DNA of 64,000 bases from an uncultured Eubacterium sp. (lineage in GTDB: Bacteria; Bacillota; Clostridia; Lachnospirales; Lachnospiraceae), in the NCBI GenBank assembly GCA_910584065.1, contig CAJTZN010000004.1, positions 51,729 to 115,728 of the forward strand, in the 5' to 3' direction. The position numbers and the translations under genes were made by a program. Below the pieces are notes generated by a model, which was not told the DNA's origin, did no database searches, and saw only the letters and a list, made by a program, of their open reading frames with translations. This document shows, piece after piece, positions 10,131 to 18,766 of the stretch (position 1 is the first letter of the stretch; every line of letters starts with the position of its first letter).

Positions 10131-10850
10131 CTACACTTCCTCAAGATCAAGCGCTTGTATTTCTGACTTTATCTCTTTATTTAGTTTCATTCGCTCGGCA
10201 TTGGTAACTGCCGTCTTTAATTTACCTCTGGACATTACCAACTCTACATATTTCTGACATATTCGGGCAGTCCTGTCCAAATCGTACCAACTATTACCAT
10301 CAAGCAATTTGTCCGTATGAACATATGCCTTCTCATGAACAATCATATATGCCTTGTAGAACCACTCTTTGTAAAGCTGCACTTTATCAGTCTTGTTTTT
10401 CAGCCTTTCATAATTCATATAAGCAAGAAGCCTTTCCCTATTACTGTCGGGAATTCCCAGCATATATTTGTCGGTAAGTAAATTCTGCTCTACCACGATC
10501 TGCCTATCATCCGTCTGATTCAGTCGCTTTATTGCAAGCGAATATACCTCATCCTTTGTGTCAAACATATGAATCACACATAAAGGTTTTATAAGGTTCT
10601 GATAGGTAGCTGCAATGAAATTCGCATCTTTAATATTTGTCACCTCGACATTATAAAACTGTATGACCTGACAACGATAGTCTTCACTATTTACTGATGG
10701 AATCTCTTCCCCGGCAATCTGAAACTCCAGCATTACAGATTTAACAGCATCTTTTATTCTCTTTTTAGCACCAGGCTTTAAATCCTTTGGAATAAAGTCC
10801 TTCAAAGCCACATTGACATCTGTCCTGTATGTATCCGGTATATCAAACAT
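10131..10850 (-). CDS. DUF4391 domain protein of the restriction cluster
   Basis: A 239-residue protein that I place in DUF4391, a family repeatedly found between a SNF2-type helicase and type III Mod genes. It starts MFDIPDTYRTDVNVALKDFIPK behind GGAGGTGAT and contains CQVIQFYNVEVTNIKDANFIA and PLCVIHMFDTKDEVYSLAIKR. The C-terminal half is rich in charged and aromatic residues; no enzymatic motif was recognised. It lies 15 bases upstream of the phase-variable mod and about 30 bases downstream of the helicase gene, so the genes are probably co-transcribed. Plausible roles are adaptor or accessory subunit of the helicase-methyltransferase complex, which is inference only. Confidence 0.75.
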   Translation of the reverse strand: MFDIPDTYRTDVNVALKDFIPKDLKPGAKKRIKDAVKSVMLEFQIAGEEIPSVNSEDYRCQVIQFYNVEVTNIKDANFIAATYQNLIKPLCVIHMFDTKDEVYSLAIKRLNQTDDRQIVVEQNLLTDKYMLGIPDSNRERLLAYMNYERLKNKTDKVQLYKEWFYKAYMIVHEKAYVHTDKLLDGNSWYDLDRTARICQKYVELVMSRGKLKTAVTNAERMKLNKEIKSEIQALDLEEV

Positions 10851-10881
10851 ACAGTATCACCTCCAAATACTTGTGCCTTTT

Positions 10882-13800
10882 CTACTCCACTACCAGGAAA
10901 GAAATCAATTCAAAATCATCGGCAGTCTCATCAGCAAAAGCATTATTAAATCCACCAAAATCAAACATAAGCTGAGTAGCTTTAGACTCTTCTTCTCCCT
11001 TAATTGATTTAATTGCTTTATTCAGCAAATCAGAATAAAACTTCATATCCCTGGCATTATTTGTGCGAACAAAGAACTTTTGGAACAGCTCCATCACAGG
11101 TTTACTTTTACTATAGCATAGTTTACGAAACTGTTTGACTACTTCTCGAGCCTGTCCATTTCCCAAAAGTACCTCTCCATTATTCTTCATATAGATGAGG
11201 TAATACGGATATAAGGAACTGTCTGATTTAGGTTTATTTGCATCATTACGATGCTTGAAGCAGAATAGTACCCCGGCACTCCCTCCATCTGTCACAGAAT
11301 AAACACCTTTTGGAACTTTCTTAATCTCTGGTACATTTTGAATGTATTCTGACAACTCATTCAGATACTCATTCATATTCAGATCAGTAAGCGAAATATT
11401 TTCGTTCGCATCCTCTATATCAATCACTTCATCCTTTAATCTTTCAAGCTGACGCTTTCTAAAATTGAAATCATTCATCTCCGGAGTCAACACATCTTCA
11501 TCACCGGTAGATACCAAATTTAATGTGGTCATCTTACCCTTTACCCTTGCTTCAAGTCCTAGATACTCATTCAACTCCATGTTAGGAAAGAAATTAATCA
11601 TCTGAATATTGGAATTCTTACTTCCTATACGGTCAATACGACCAAATCTTTGTATCAGAGATACCGGGTTCCATTGAATGTCAAAGTTAATAACTGTATC
11701 ACAATCCTGCAAATTCTGACCTTCAGATATACAATCTGTACCAATTAATAAATCTATCTGTTCTTCTGCCGGAATCTCTTTTTTCATCTTTGATACCGGT
11801 GAAAATGCACACAATACAGAATTGAAATCACTATCCACATTCCTATTATTTGTGACCACTCTTTTTCCTGTAACACATGCTGTAAATACTTCAAAGGTTC
11901 TCATATGTTCCGAAAGTTTACTGTACAAATAGTCTGCTGTATCTGCAAATGCAGTAAATATAATAACTTTGCGGTTCCCTTCATTGTATGGCGTTTCCTT
12001 GACCTTTTTTTCCACAATACCCATAAGTTCCCTAAGCTTCTGGTCTCTCTGCTCATCAAGAATGCGTTTGGCATTTTTATAAATCTCAGCAATAATGTGT
12101 TTATCACTGGCTAAATCTTCCAAATAGTCATCCACCCTTAAGTGTTTGACATCTATCTCGTATTTTCCCTCAATATATACATCTTCTAAATCGGTATCGT
12201 CAAAGTCTGCATCTTCCTCCGATACATTTCCGCTGCCTTTCAACAATAGCTGTTCCGTGCGCTCGATTCTCTCTAACAGTCTGCGGAGAGTTTCTTTAAA
12301 TGAATAAACAGAACTCTCCAAACGCTTGAAAAGATTAAATCTATGAAGAATGATCATACCATTTGCCTGAGTATCAAAGTTCATATCTCCACCATGCTTC
12401 CCTTTTAGTGAATACTTTTCAATATATAACTTCTTGTATTTTTCCTTAATATATCTTGTAGGAGTATAAACACTCAAAATCAAAGCTTCAAGAAGTTCGT
12501 TCGTCTCCTTGAAATGTAAAAGTTGTCCTTTTGTATCAATATCACTATTATATGTATTTGGCTTATTCTTCTCTGGAAACTGACCTATCCCCTTATCACC
12601 ATAATAACTGGTAATATGCTTTCTACTTCGTGATATTGTCATAAGTTCCAGCAACTTGTAAAAATCCGATGGAAGACTATCTAACAACTGGTCTTTCTGA
12701 TGATGAGGTATCTTTTCCCATGCATTGATGCCCGCTGAAGTCCTGCGCAAAAGATTTTCTACACTTGTAATGCCTTGTTCTTCAAATGCAGAGTCCGTAT
12801 CTCTTGTGATAATGCTAATCTGATTTTTCAAATCTACCAAGCTGTTATTAACCGGAGTAGCAGATAACATCAGCACTTTTGTATTATTATTTCCATGCTT
12901 AATGACATCCTGCATTAATCTCGCATATCGAGTCATAATAAGCTGGTCATTATCATCATATCGGTCGTTTCTATTACGGAAGTTATGTGACTCGTCAATT
13001 ACTACAAGATCATATAATCCCCAATCAAACTTCTTAAGATCTTGTCCTGATCTTGACATACCGCTATATCTGGACAAATCCGTATGGAACATAATTCTGT
13101 AATTAAATGTCTCCTGCAGGAATGAATCTCTGTAATCTCCTCTAAAAGAATTCCAGTTATCATAAAGTTTTGCCGGAGTCAACACAAGAACCCTGTTCAT
13201 TCCGATTTCAAAATACTTTATAATTGCCAGAGCCTCAAATGTTTTACCAAGACCTACTGAATCTGCGATAATGCATCCACCATAAGCATTGAGTTTCCGA
13301 ATCGCGGATACCACACAATCCTTCTGGAAGTCATATAACGCATTCCAAATCTCTGTCTTTTTGAACCTGACACTATCTCTCTCAAAACGTTCTACCCCGG
13401 CATCAAGCTGATTACCAAACAACTCATTCAATGTGAAATAGTACAAGAACTCTGGTGCGTGCTCCTTATATACATATTGCAGGCTTGCCAGCAATTCATC
13501 CTTATAACCTACAGATACCTGCTCATTGAACCAAATCTTCTTAAAGGTTTGCAACGCTCCTGTTATCTGCCCCTTATCAGCACTACCATTTAATATAGTG
13601 TCAAAGTCAATATTATTGAGAGCATCTCTGCTACTTTTCCTGGAAACTTCAAGTGATGAGCTACCCTGAATCATAAAGTCATCATCTATTATCAAGATAT
13701 TGCCGCCTATGCGAATGCCTGCATTGACTTTACGAATATTGACATGCTTTTCGATAAAATCATGCATACTTCTGGCTTTGGAAAAATGCTGCAATTTGTT

Positions 13801-14064
13801 CTTCTCTGTAATGTCATATGCATTAAACAATACATCTGTCGGATTGATTTCAAATTCGTGAGCTATCTCTGATTGATGTGGCAGAAATTTCACATCACGG
13901 ATCACAAAATTAATCTCTTTCACATTCTGCAGATTCTTCTCAAGCAAAGAAAAGACTGATATTGTCAACTTATCGTTGACAATATTAACTACTGCATCCT
14001 TCTTATTTTGAAGAACTTCATTGATTTTCTGTATCATCTGTTCATTAGAATTTATCGCATTCAT
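10882..14064 (-). CDS. SNF2-family DNA translocase/helicase of the defence cluster
   Basis: About 1060 residues. The N-terminal 150 residues include GGNILIIDDDFMIQGSSSLE, resembling a phospholipase-D-like nuclease fold, but the HxK catalytic signature is not visible, so that domain looks degenerate. The motor carries SVGLGKT (Walker A, about residue 272), DESHNFRN, LSATPVNN, a long middle insertion, then KVIIFTAFADTADYLYS, GTDCISEGQNLQ and QRFGRIDRIGS. These match SNF2-like translocases such as those in DISARM-type and helicase-Mod defence loci. I prefer ATG 14064, since AGGAG directly abuts the upstream TTG (14076). First gene of the leftward cluster; no strong promoter was identified before it. 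Confidence 0.88.
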   Translation of the reverse strand: MNAINSNEQMIQKINEVLQNKKDAVVNIVNDKLTISVFSLLEKNLQNVKEINFVIRDVKFLPHQSEIAHEFEINPTDVLFNAYDITEKNKLQHFSKARSMHDFIEKHVNIRKVNAGIRIGGNILIIDDDFMIQGSSSLEVSRKSSRDALNNIDFDTILNGSADKGQITGALQTFKKIWFNEQVSVGYKDELLASLQYVYKEHAPEFLYYFTLNELFGNQLDAGVERFERDSVRFKKTEIWNALYDFQKDCVVSAIRKLNAYGGCIIADSVGLGKTFEALAIIKYFEIGMNRVLVLTPAKLYDNWNSFRGDYRDSFLQETFNYRIMFHTDLSRYSGMSRSGQDLKKFDWGLYDLVVIDESHNFRNRNDRYDDNDQLIMTRYARLMQDVIKHGNNNTKVLMLSATPVNNSLVDLKNQISIITRDTDSAFEEQGITSVENLLRRTSAGINAWEKIPHHQKDQLLDSLPSDFYKLLELMTISRSRKHITSYYGDKGIGQFPEKNKPNTYNSDIDTKGQLLHFKETNELLEALILSVYTPTRYIKEKYKKLYIEKYSLKGKHGGDMNFDTQANGMIILHRFNLFKRLESSVYSFKETLRRLLERIERTEQLLLKGSGNVSEEDADFDDTDLEDVYIEGKYEIDVKHLRVDDYLEDLASDKHIIAEIYKNAKRILDEQRDQKLRELMGIVEKKVKETPYNEGNRKVIIFTAFADTADYLYSKLSEHMRTFEVFTACVTGKRVVTNNRNVDSDFNSVLCAFSPVSKMKKEIPAEEQIDLLIGTDCISEGQNLQDCDTVINFDIQWNPVSLIQRFGRIDRIGSKNSNIQMINFFPNMELNEYLGLEARVKGKMTTLNLVSTGDEDVLTPEMNDFNFRKRQLERLKDEVIDIEDANENISLTDLNMNEYLNELSEYIQNVPEIKKVPKGVYSVTDGGSAGVLFCFKHRNDANKPKSDSSLYPYYLIYMKNNGEVLLGNGQAREVVKQFRKLCYSKSKPVMELFQKFFVRTNNARDMKFYSDLLNKAIKSIKGEEESKATQLMFDFGGFNNAFADETADDFELISFLVVE

Positions 14065-14151
14065 AATATAAGCCAACTCCTGTATGTCATCACTTATATT
14101 TTACTACAGAAGGCTTACGAAGTAAATGGTTTCTTCACTTTTTTATTTATG

Positions 14152-14836
14152 CTAGCCCAGAAAAATCCTCTCATAAATCCCGAAATCACGATCCGTAAAT
14201 ACATCAAAAATAACCCTCTCGATACCCCCGCCATTTTCATCCAAAAACTCCGCCACCGCCTTCCAGGCAATTTCTGCCGCTCTCTGACCAGGAAAATGAA
14301 ACTCTCCTGTGGAAATGCAGCAAAACGCAACCGATGAAATCCCATGCTCCAGACAGCAGCGCAGAACATTTTCATAACAGTTCCGTAACTCCCGGCAATG
14401 CCTGTCTTCCAGCGGGCCGTATACGATCGGTCCCACCAAAGATACGATCCTCATCAAACCCGGCTTTTTGAAACTGGTGATCCACATTTGTCGTCAGCAC
14501 AAAATAATCTCTTTCTTTTACCATTTCATAAAGCTTCTGATACAGAGGCATGGCCGGTGGCAGAAATCGGTTTATCATACTGTGCTTTGACCAAAACCCC
14601 CATTTTTCCTCCTGCGTGGGAAATGGATAAAAACCTGCCGCGTACATATCCGGCATATACTCCGCGCCGTATTTCTCGATAAATTCTGCAAAATGATCGG
14701 TAAACCTTTCTCCACTGTACGTCAGCCCGGCAGCCGTAGAAACGCCTGCTCCCGCGCCGACCAGTATGACCTCCGCTTTCTTGATCCATGCGCGTGCCTG
14801 CTCCATCTGTTTTTCATAAAAGGAATCTCTCTTCAT
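14152..14836 (-). pseudogene. Sirtuin (SirTM-like) / macrodomain chimera formed by deletion
   Basis: Upstream part: start of a macrodomain-linked sirtuin, with VGAGAGVSTAAGL (NAD-binding) and TTNVDHQFQKAGF, ending at EDRIF. There the frame changes and the C-terminal part of a macrodomain follows (VGPIVYGPLEDRHC, CCISTGEFHFPGQRAAEIA, VIFDVFTDRDFGIYER). The join falls between the sirtuin at about residue 130 and the macrodomain VGPI. The sirtuin C-terminal half and the macrodomain N-terminus with its ADP-ribose-binding loop are both missing. Such pairs act in lipoate-dependent ADP-ribosylation in other Gram-positives, where a lipoate ligase and GcvH-like protein are neighbours; neither is here. 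Both ORFs read as truncated and out of frame with each other, so this is almost surely non-functional. Confidence 0.8.
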
Positions 14837-14843
14837 ATTTAGC

Positions 14844-15473
14844 TCACTTCCTCACCACCGAAATCCTCTGCCGGATATGATCTCCTTTTTCTATCTCATC
14901 CACCATCGCGATCGCGTAGTCCGCATAACTGATCACGCTTTCGCCTCTTTCATTCAATGTCAATTCCTCCCCGCCGAGAATATACTGACCGCTTCGTTCC
15001 CCTTCCGCCTGAAAATCTCCGGCGGGACTGATATACGTCCACTTCACGTCATTCCTGCCGCGGAGTTCCGACAACGCCTTTGCCATAGCCGCCGCTAACG
15101 GTTTGAACATATCCGGAAAATCGAGGCCGTCGGACACACAAGCCGTATGTTCCGGATTTACATAAAGGCTGCCGGCGCCGCCCACGACAAGAAGGCGGAT
15201 CTCTGTGCCAGAAAGCGCGTCACACAATATGTTCAATGTCGTACTGTGGAGCGGGAGTTCATCTTCCGTCCAAGCGCCAAATGCGTCCACTACCACATCA
15301 AACCCCGCAAGGTCCTCCGCCTTTAGATCAAGTATATCCTTCGTGATCGTTCCCGGGGCTGACGACTTATTTTCTCCTCTGACTATGGCAGTCACATCAA
15401 AACCTCTGTCAACAGCCTCCTTTGTAATGAGTTTTCCTGCCTTGCCATTTGCACAAACAACTGCGATTTTCAT
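14844..15473 (-). CDS. NAD(P)-binding Rossmann oxidoreductase, YwnB-like
   Basis: Short-chain dehydrogenase/NmrA-like protein of about 209 residues. The N-terminus MKIAVVCANGKAGKLITKEA is a GxxGxxG-type nucleotide-binding loop in degenerate form, followed by FDVVVDAFGAW, RLLVVGGAGSLYV and WTYISPAGDF, as in YwnB-type putative NADH-flavin reductases. ATG 15473 is chosen for its nine-base spacing to AAAGG; ATG 15479 is also possible. It follows the Rrf2 gene on the same strand across a 190-base gap with its own promoter and operator-like dyad. That pairing mirrors ywnA-ywnB of Bacillus. The substrate is unknown. Confidence 0.85.
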   Translation of the reverse strand: MKIAVVCANGKAGKLITKEAVDRGFDVTAIVRGENKSSAPGTITKDILDLKAEDLAGFDVVVDAFGAWTEDELPLHSTTLNILCDALSGTEIRLLVVGGAGSLYVNPEHTACVSDGLDFPDMFKPLAAAMAKALSELRGRNDVKWTYISPAGDFQAEGERSGQYILGGEELTLNERGESVISYADYAIAMVDEIEKGDHIRQRISVVRK

Positions 15474-15541
15474 AATCATTCACCTTTCCTTTCTTCGCCG
15501 GCAGATCTGAGATCATACCCAGCTCCATGTTTTTTATTTGT

Positions 15542-15601
15542 TGTAACATTTATTGTTACATCTTATGCTGATACTCTAGCACATTTTTAATGTAATGTCA
15601 A
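15542..15601 (-). promoter_or_regulatory. Promoter with operator-like dyad before the oxidoreductase gene
   Basis: On the minus strand TTGACA (15601-15596), a 17-base spacer and TAGAGT (15578-15573) form a sigma-A-type promoter. Just downstream the perfect dyad TGTAACA-TTTAT-TGTTACA (15542-15560) sits where a repressor would block transcription. A further GTTACAACA half-like sequence lies just outside the -35. The neighbouring Rrf2 protein is the obvious candidate binder. Confidence 0.65.
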
Positions 15602-15669
15602 TAGTTACAACAAACTTTTTTAAAAAAAATTCCGGGTGCGTCAAAATCAATGGAACGCCCCGAAATTAT

Positions 15670-16107
15670 CTACTTACCTTTCACATATTTTTCCGTATCC
15701 TTCTTTAAATCCGCCAGCGTAAGCGAAGCCAGTTCGTCTTCCATCGCCTTCTGCACACGGAGAAGCTTAGCATCCAAAATAGAATGTATATTCCGCCCCA
15801 CTGGGCAATCTGTACTGGGATTTTCGTGAAAATGAAATAACTCACCGTGTTCGATACATTCCACAGCCCGGTAAATATCCAAGAAGGTGATCTCCTCCAG
15901 CGGCCTGGCTGCCGTAGTCCCCCCCGTTCCACGCGCCACGTTGATCAATCCCGCCCCTTTTAACTGTCCCAAAATCTTTCGGATCACGACGGGATTGACG
16001 TTTGTGCTTCCCGCGAGAAAATCACTCGTGACTTTATATTCACTCCCAAATGTATCTATGCAGGCAAAAATATGGATTGCCAATGTAAACCGGCTTGAAA
16101 TCTGCAT
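15670..16107 (-). CDS. Rrf2-family transcriptional regulator, YwnA-like
   Basis: Winged-helix regulator of about 145 residues: MQISSRFTLAIHIFACIDTF, then the recognition region FLAGSTNVNPVVIRKILGQLKGAGLINVARGTGG. A single Cys (in STDCPVGRN) lies where iron-sulfur members have a three-Cys cluster, so Fe-S binding is unlikely and this looks like the cysteine-poor YwnA/HypR branch. HypR-type members sense disulfide or reactive chlorine stress through Cys residues; sensing here is unproven. ATG 16107 has GGTGG eight bases upstream. It probably controls the oxidoreductase gene that follows, through the dyad at 15542-15560. Confidence 0.88.
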   Translation of the reverse strand: MQISSRFTLAIHIFACIDTFGSEYKVTSDFLAGSTNVNPVVIRKILGQLKGAGLINVARGTGGTTAARPLEEITFLDIYRAVECIEHGELFHFHENPSTDCPVGRNIHSILDAKLLRVQKAMEDELASLTLADLKKDTEKYVKGK

Positions 16108-16135
16108 CTTACCAACCACCTTTCCATTTCATGAT

Positions 16136-16268
16136 CTAAAGTCCACTTCACAGCCTAAAGTCTGCTTCATAGCCTAAAGTCTGCTTCACAGCCTAAAGTC
16201 TGCTTCACAGCCTAAAGTCCACTTCACAGCCTAAAGTCTGCTTCACAGCCTAAAGTCTGCTTCGCAGC
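16136..16268. repeat. Seven tandem copies of a 19-bp repeat
   Basis: Unit CTAAAGTCTGCTTCACAGC on the plus strand; seven copies with no spacers, varying only at TG/CA in the middle and at C/T or C/G near the end. The rightmost copy encodes the last residues of MiaB (GCEADFRL) and the next supplies its stop codon. Because 19 is not a multiple of three, the remaining copies are out of frame and non-coding. Confidence 0.97.
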
Positions 16269-17712
16269 CTATGATCTCCCCCATAAAATAAAACCCGCGG
16301 CTCTCCGTCAGCCGGACGCGGCAGATCTTCCCGATGCACGACGTCGTTCCCTTACAGTGCACGACGGCATTCGAAGACAATCTTCCCGTGATCATTGACG
16401 CATCGTGATCATTGACTTCTTCCATCAATACATCCACTTCCTGCCCCACCTTTTCATCCGTAATTTCCTTCGAGATGGACTGGATGGTCTGCAATAGCCG
16501 CTGAAAACGCTCTTTTGTCACATCATCCGGCACCTGGTCTTCCATCGCGGCCGCAGGCGTACCCGTCCGCTTTGAATAGATAAAAGAATAGACGCTGTCA
16601 TACCGCACCTGCCGGACGACATCCAGCGTTTCCAAAAAATCCTCCTCCGTCTCTCCCGGAAATCCGACGATCAGATCCGTCGTCAGGGAAATGTCCGGCA
16701 GACGCTTTCGAATGCGCCCCACAAGGTTCAGATAATCCTCCTTCGTATAGCGGCGGTTCATCTTCTCTAAAATCTTCGTACTCCCCGACTGGAGCGGAAG
16801 ATGCAGGTGGGAACAGATTTTTTTGCTCTCCGCCATAACGTCGATCAGTTCATCCGACAGATCCTTTGGATGGGACGTCATGAACCGGATTCGTTCCAGC
16901 CCGTCCGTTTTCTCAACTTCACGTAAAAGCTGCGCGAAGTTCACGTCAACTTCCAGTGTGTTCCCATACGAGTTCACATTCTGCCCCAAAAGCATGATCT
17001 CCTTGACTCCGTCTGCTGCCAATTCCCTGATTTCCGAAAGGATCTCCTCCGGCCGCCGGCTCCGTTCCCGGCCGCGCACATACGGCACGATACAGTAACT
17101 GCAGAAGTTGTTGCAGCCATACATGATATTGACGCCGGCCTTAAACGGGTACTTCCGCACGCTCGGCAGATCCTCGACGATCCCCTCCGCCTCCTGCCAC
17201 ACATCGAGCACCATGCGTTCTGACACCAGATGCGTATACAATATTTCGGCCAGCTTATATACATTGTGGGTCCCGAAGATCATATCGACAAACGGATAAC
17301 TTTTTTTTATTTTTTCGACAACGGACGGCTCCTGCATCATACAGCCGCACATCGCGATCTTCATCCGAGGATTTTTCTTTTTTTGATTTTTCATATAGCC
17401 AAGCCGCCCGTACACTTTTAAATTTGCATTTTCACGGACGGTACACGTATTATAGAGGATAAAGTCCGCGGTAACGTCATCGACGGCCTCATAACCGATA
17501 TAAGTGAGGATTGCCTCCAATTTTTCCGAATCCCTGGCGTTCATCTGGCATCCCATCGTCTGCATCGACAGCGTGAGCGTTCTGCCGATCCGTTTTTCTT
17601 CTTCCGCCGCCCAGACTTTACATTTTTTCATAAAATAATATTGTCTCGCCGGTTCTTCGGCCGGGGCCTCCCCGGATATGTCCATGCGGTCGATCCATGT
17701 GTAATCAAACAT
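16243..17712 (-). CDS. miaB: tRNA-2-methylthio-N6-dimethylallyladenosine synthase MiaB
   Basis: Radical SAM methylthiotransferase that adds the 2-methylthio group to i6A37 of tRNAs reading UNN codons. The 489-residue protein has the N-terminal cluster ligands (TMGCQMNARDSE, LYNTCTVRENA, CGCMMQ), the radical SAM motif GCNNFCSYCIVPYVRGRERSR, and a C-terminal TRAM region. ATG 17712 is set by GGAGGCAGAA; the roughly 45-residue extension before TLSMQTMGC is usual in clostridia. The last eight codons fall in the 19-bp tandem repeat, so the extreme C-terminus is formed by repeat sequence. No sign of damage. Confidence 0.96.
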   Translation of the reverse strand: MFDYTWIDRMDISGEAPAEEPARQYYFMKKCKVWAAEEEKRIGRTLTLSMQTMGCQMNARDSEKLEAILTYIGYEAVDDVTADFILYNTCTVRENANLKVYGRLGYMKNQKKKNPRMKIAMCGCMMQEPSVVEKIKKSYPFVDMIFGTHNVYKLAEILYTHLVSERMVLDVWQEAEGIVEDLPSVRKYPFKAGVNIMYGCNNFCSYCIVPYVRGRERSRRPEEILSEIRELAADGVKEIMLLGQNVNSYGNTLEVDVNFAQLLREVEKTDGLERIRFMTSHPKDLSDELIDVMAESKKICSHLHLPLQSGSTKILEKMNRRYTKEDYLNLVGRIRKRLPDISLTTDLIVGFPGETEEDFLETLDVVRQVRYDSVYSFIYSKRTGTPAAAMEDQVPDDVTKERFQRLLQTIQSISKEITDEKVGQEVDVLMEEVNDHDASMITGRLSSNAVVHCKGTTSCIGKICRVRLTESRGFYFMGEIIGCEADFRL

Positions 17713-17755
17713 TTCTGCCTCCTTATGTGTACGAGTGATTGCATGCTGTTACTCA

Positions 17756-18724
17756 TTATAACAAAACAGCTAAACTTTTCAAGGGATTTCCACAAAAAGT
17801 CCCGAAAGTAAGCATCCAATCGATCCACTTTCGCATGATTTCTTTACAATATTCTTCATATTCCTCATAGGTATCAAAATCATCGAGATCATATCTCGGT
17901 TCCCAATAGGGATTCGTAAAATCAATCGTTTCATCCTCGTCATCTTCCTCATATTCCGCTTTTATCATACTGTATAAAGTATTTTCCACTATTTTTATCT
18001 CCCCATCACATTGAGCGACAAATCCAAATTCAATACTCTGCCCCGGTCCGATATTTTGATTAGAAGTCACATGATCGATCTGACAATATGATCCCTTTTC
18101 ACCCCCTTCGTCGATATCGATCAATTTAGCGCCCCATATCTGCTCTATATCATTCAAAACCATTGAGGTTTCAAAATCAAATTTCCAGTCCTCGATCCTC
18201 TCACTCCCAACATTCGTAATCTTTATGGAGCCTTTTACGTGATCAACATCCTTTTTATTTTGAATGAACTCTACCTCATAATTTTTTTCATCTACTTCAC
18301 ATTGCTCTCTTGTAAGATAGCATTTTTCCGGAAATTCTATTTCTCCATCATAACGAACCATTATTTCAAAACTAACATTTCCGTCAATGTTTATGTCCTG
18401 ATTCCCAGTCTCGCTGCGAATCACAACGTTTTGTCCCTCTTCTTTTTCCGCGATCGATGCGTTCCAGATTTCCTCTATCTGATCTTGAAAATCAAAATGC
18501 ACTTCCCAATCATCAATTACAGTGCCTGAAATATTTTCTATTGTCACTTTCATTTTATATTGATGATCCCATTTATTAGTCACCTCAAAAAAAACTTCGA
18601 GCAGTTCGTCCTCTGACATAACTAATTCCGATTCTTTTGCTTTTGCTTTCGCCTTTACACACTGTTGGCATATTCCACTCATAAGCAGTGAAAATATCAG
18701 TACGATTGATAATATTTTATTCAT
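17756..18724 (-). CDS. Secreted protein with two carbohydrate-binding-like domains
   Basis: 322 residues with a signal peptide (MNKILSIVLIFSLLMSGICQ). Two similar beta-sandwich units follow: one with KMKVTIENISGTVIDDWEVHF and IEEIWNASI, the other with GSIKITNVGSERIEDWKFDFE and IEQIWGAKL. The pattern N-x-S/G...I-x-x-W...IWNA, with a closing GxSxxFGF-type strand, resembles cellulose-binding (CBM2/CBM3-like) modules. An acidic DDEDE linker and a short C-terminal tail end the protein. The same kind of module occurs twice in the subtilase encoded two genes upstream, so the two proteins may bind the same glycan. The ribosome binding site is weak. No enzymatic domain was seen. Confidence 0.7.
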   Translation of the reverse strand: MNKILSIVLIFSLLMSGICQQCVKAKAKAKESELVMSEDELLEVFFEVTNKWDHQYKMKVTIENISGTVIDDWEVHFDFQDQIEEIWNASIAEKEEGQNVVIRSETGNQDINIDGNVSFEIMVRYDGEIEFPEKCYLTREQCEVDEKNYEVEFIQNKKDVDHVKGSIKITNVGSERIEDWKFDFETSMVLNDIEQIWGAKLIDIDEGGEKGSYCQIDHVTSNQNIGPGQSIEFGFVAQCDGEIKIVENTLYSMIKAEYEEDDEDETIDFTNPYWEPRYDLDDFDTYEEYEEYCKEIMRKWIDWMLTFGTFCGNPLKSLAVLL

Positions 18725-18766
18725 TGTGTTAGATACCTTTGCTGTATACTTTAGAATTATTGATTT

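Noticed and set aside
10882..14064. DISARM or BREX system
   Set aside because: The SNF2 helicase fits loosely, but drmA, drmB, drmC, pglZ, brxC and pglX-type genes are absent.
16136..16268. The 19-bp repeats as a CRISPR array
   Set aside because: Copies are directly adjacent with no spacers, and one copy is the coding end of miaB.
17756..18724. Lipoprotein signal in the binding-domain protein
   Set aside because: The Cys in MSGIC is preceded by Ile, not by the small residue a lipobox needs.
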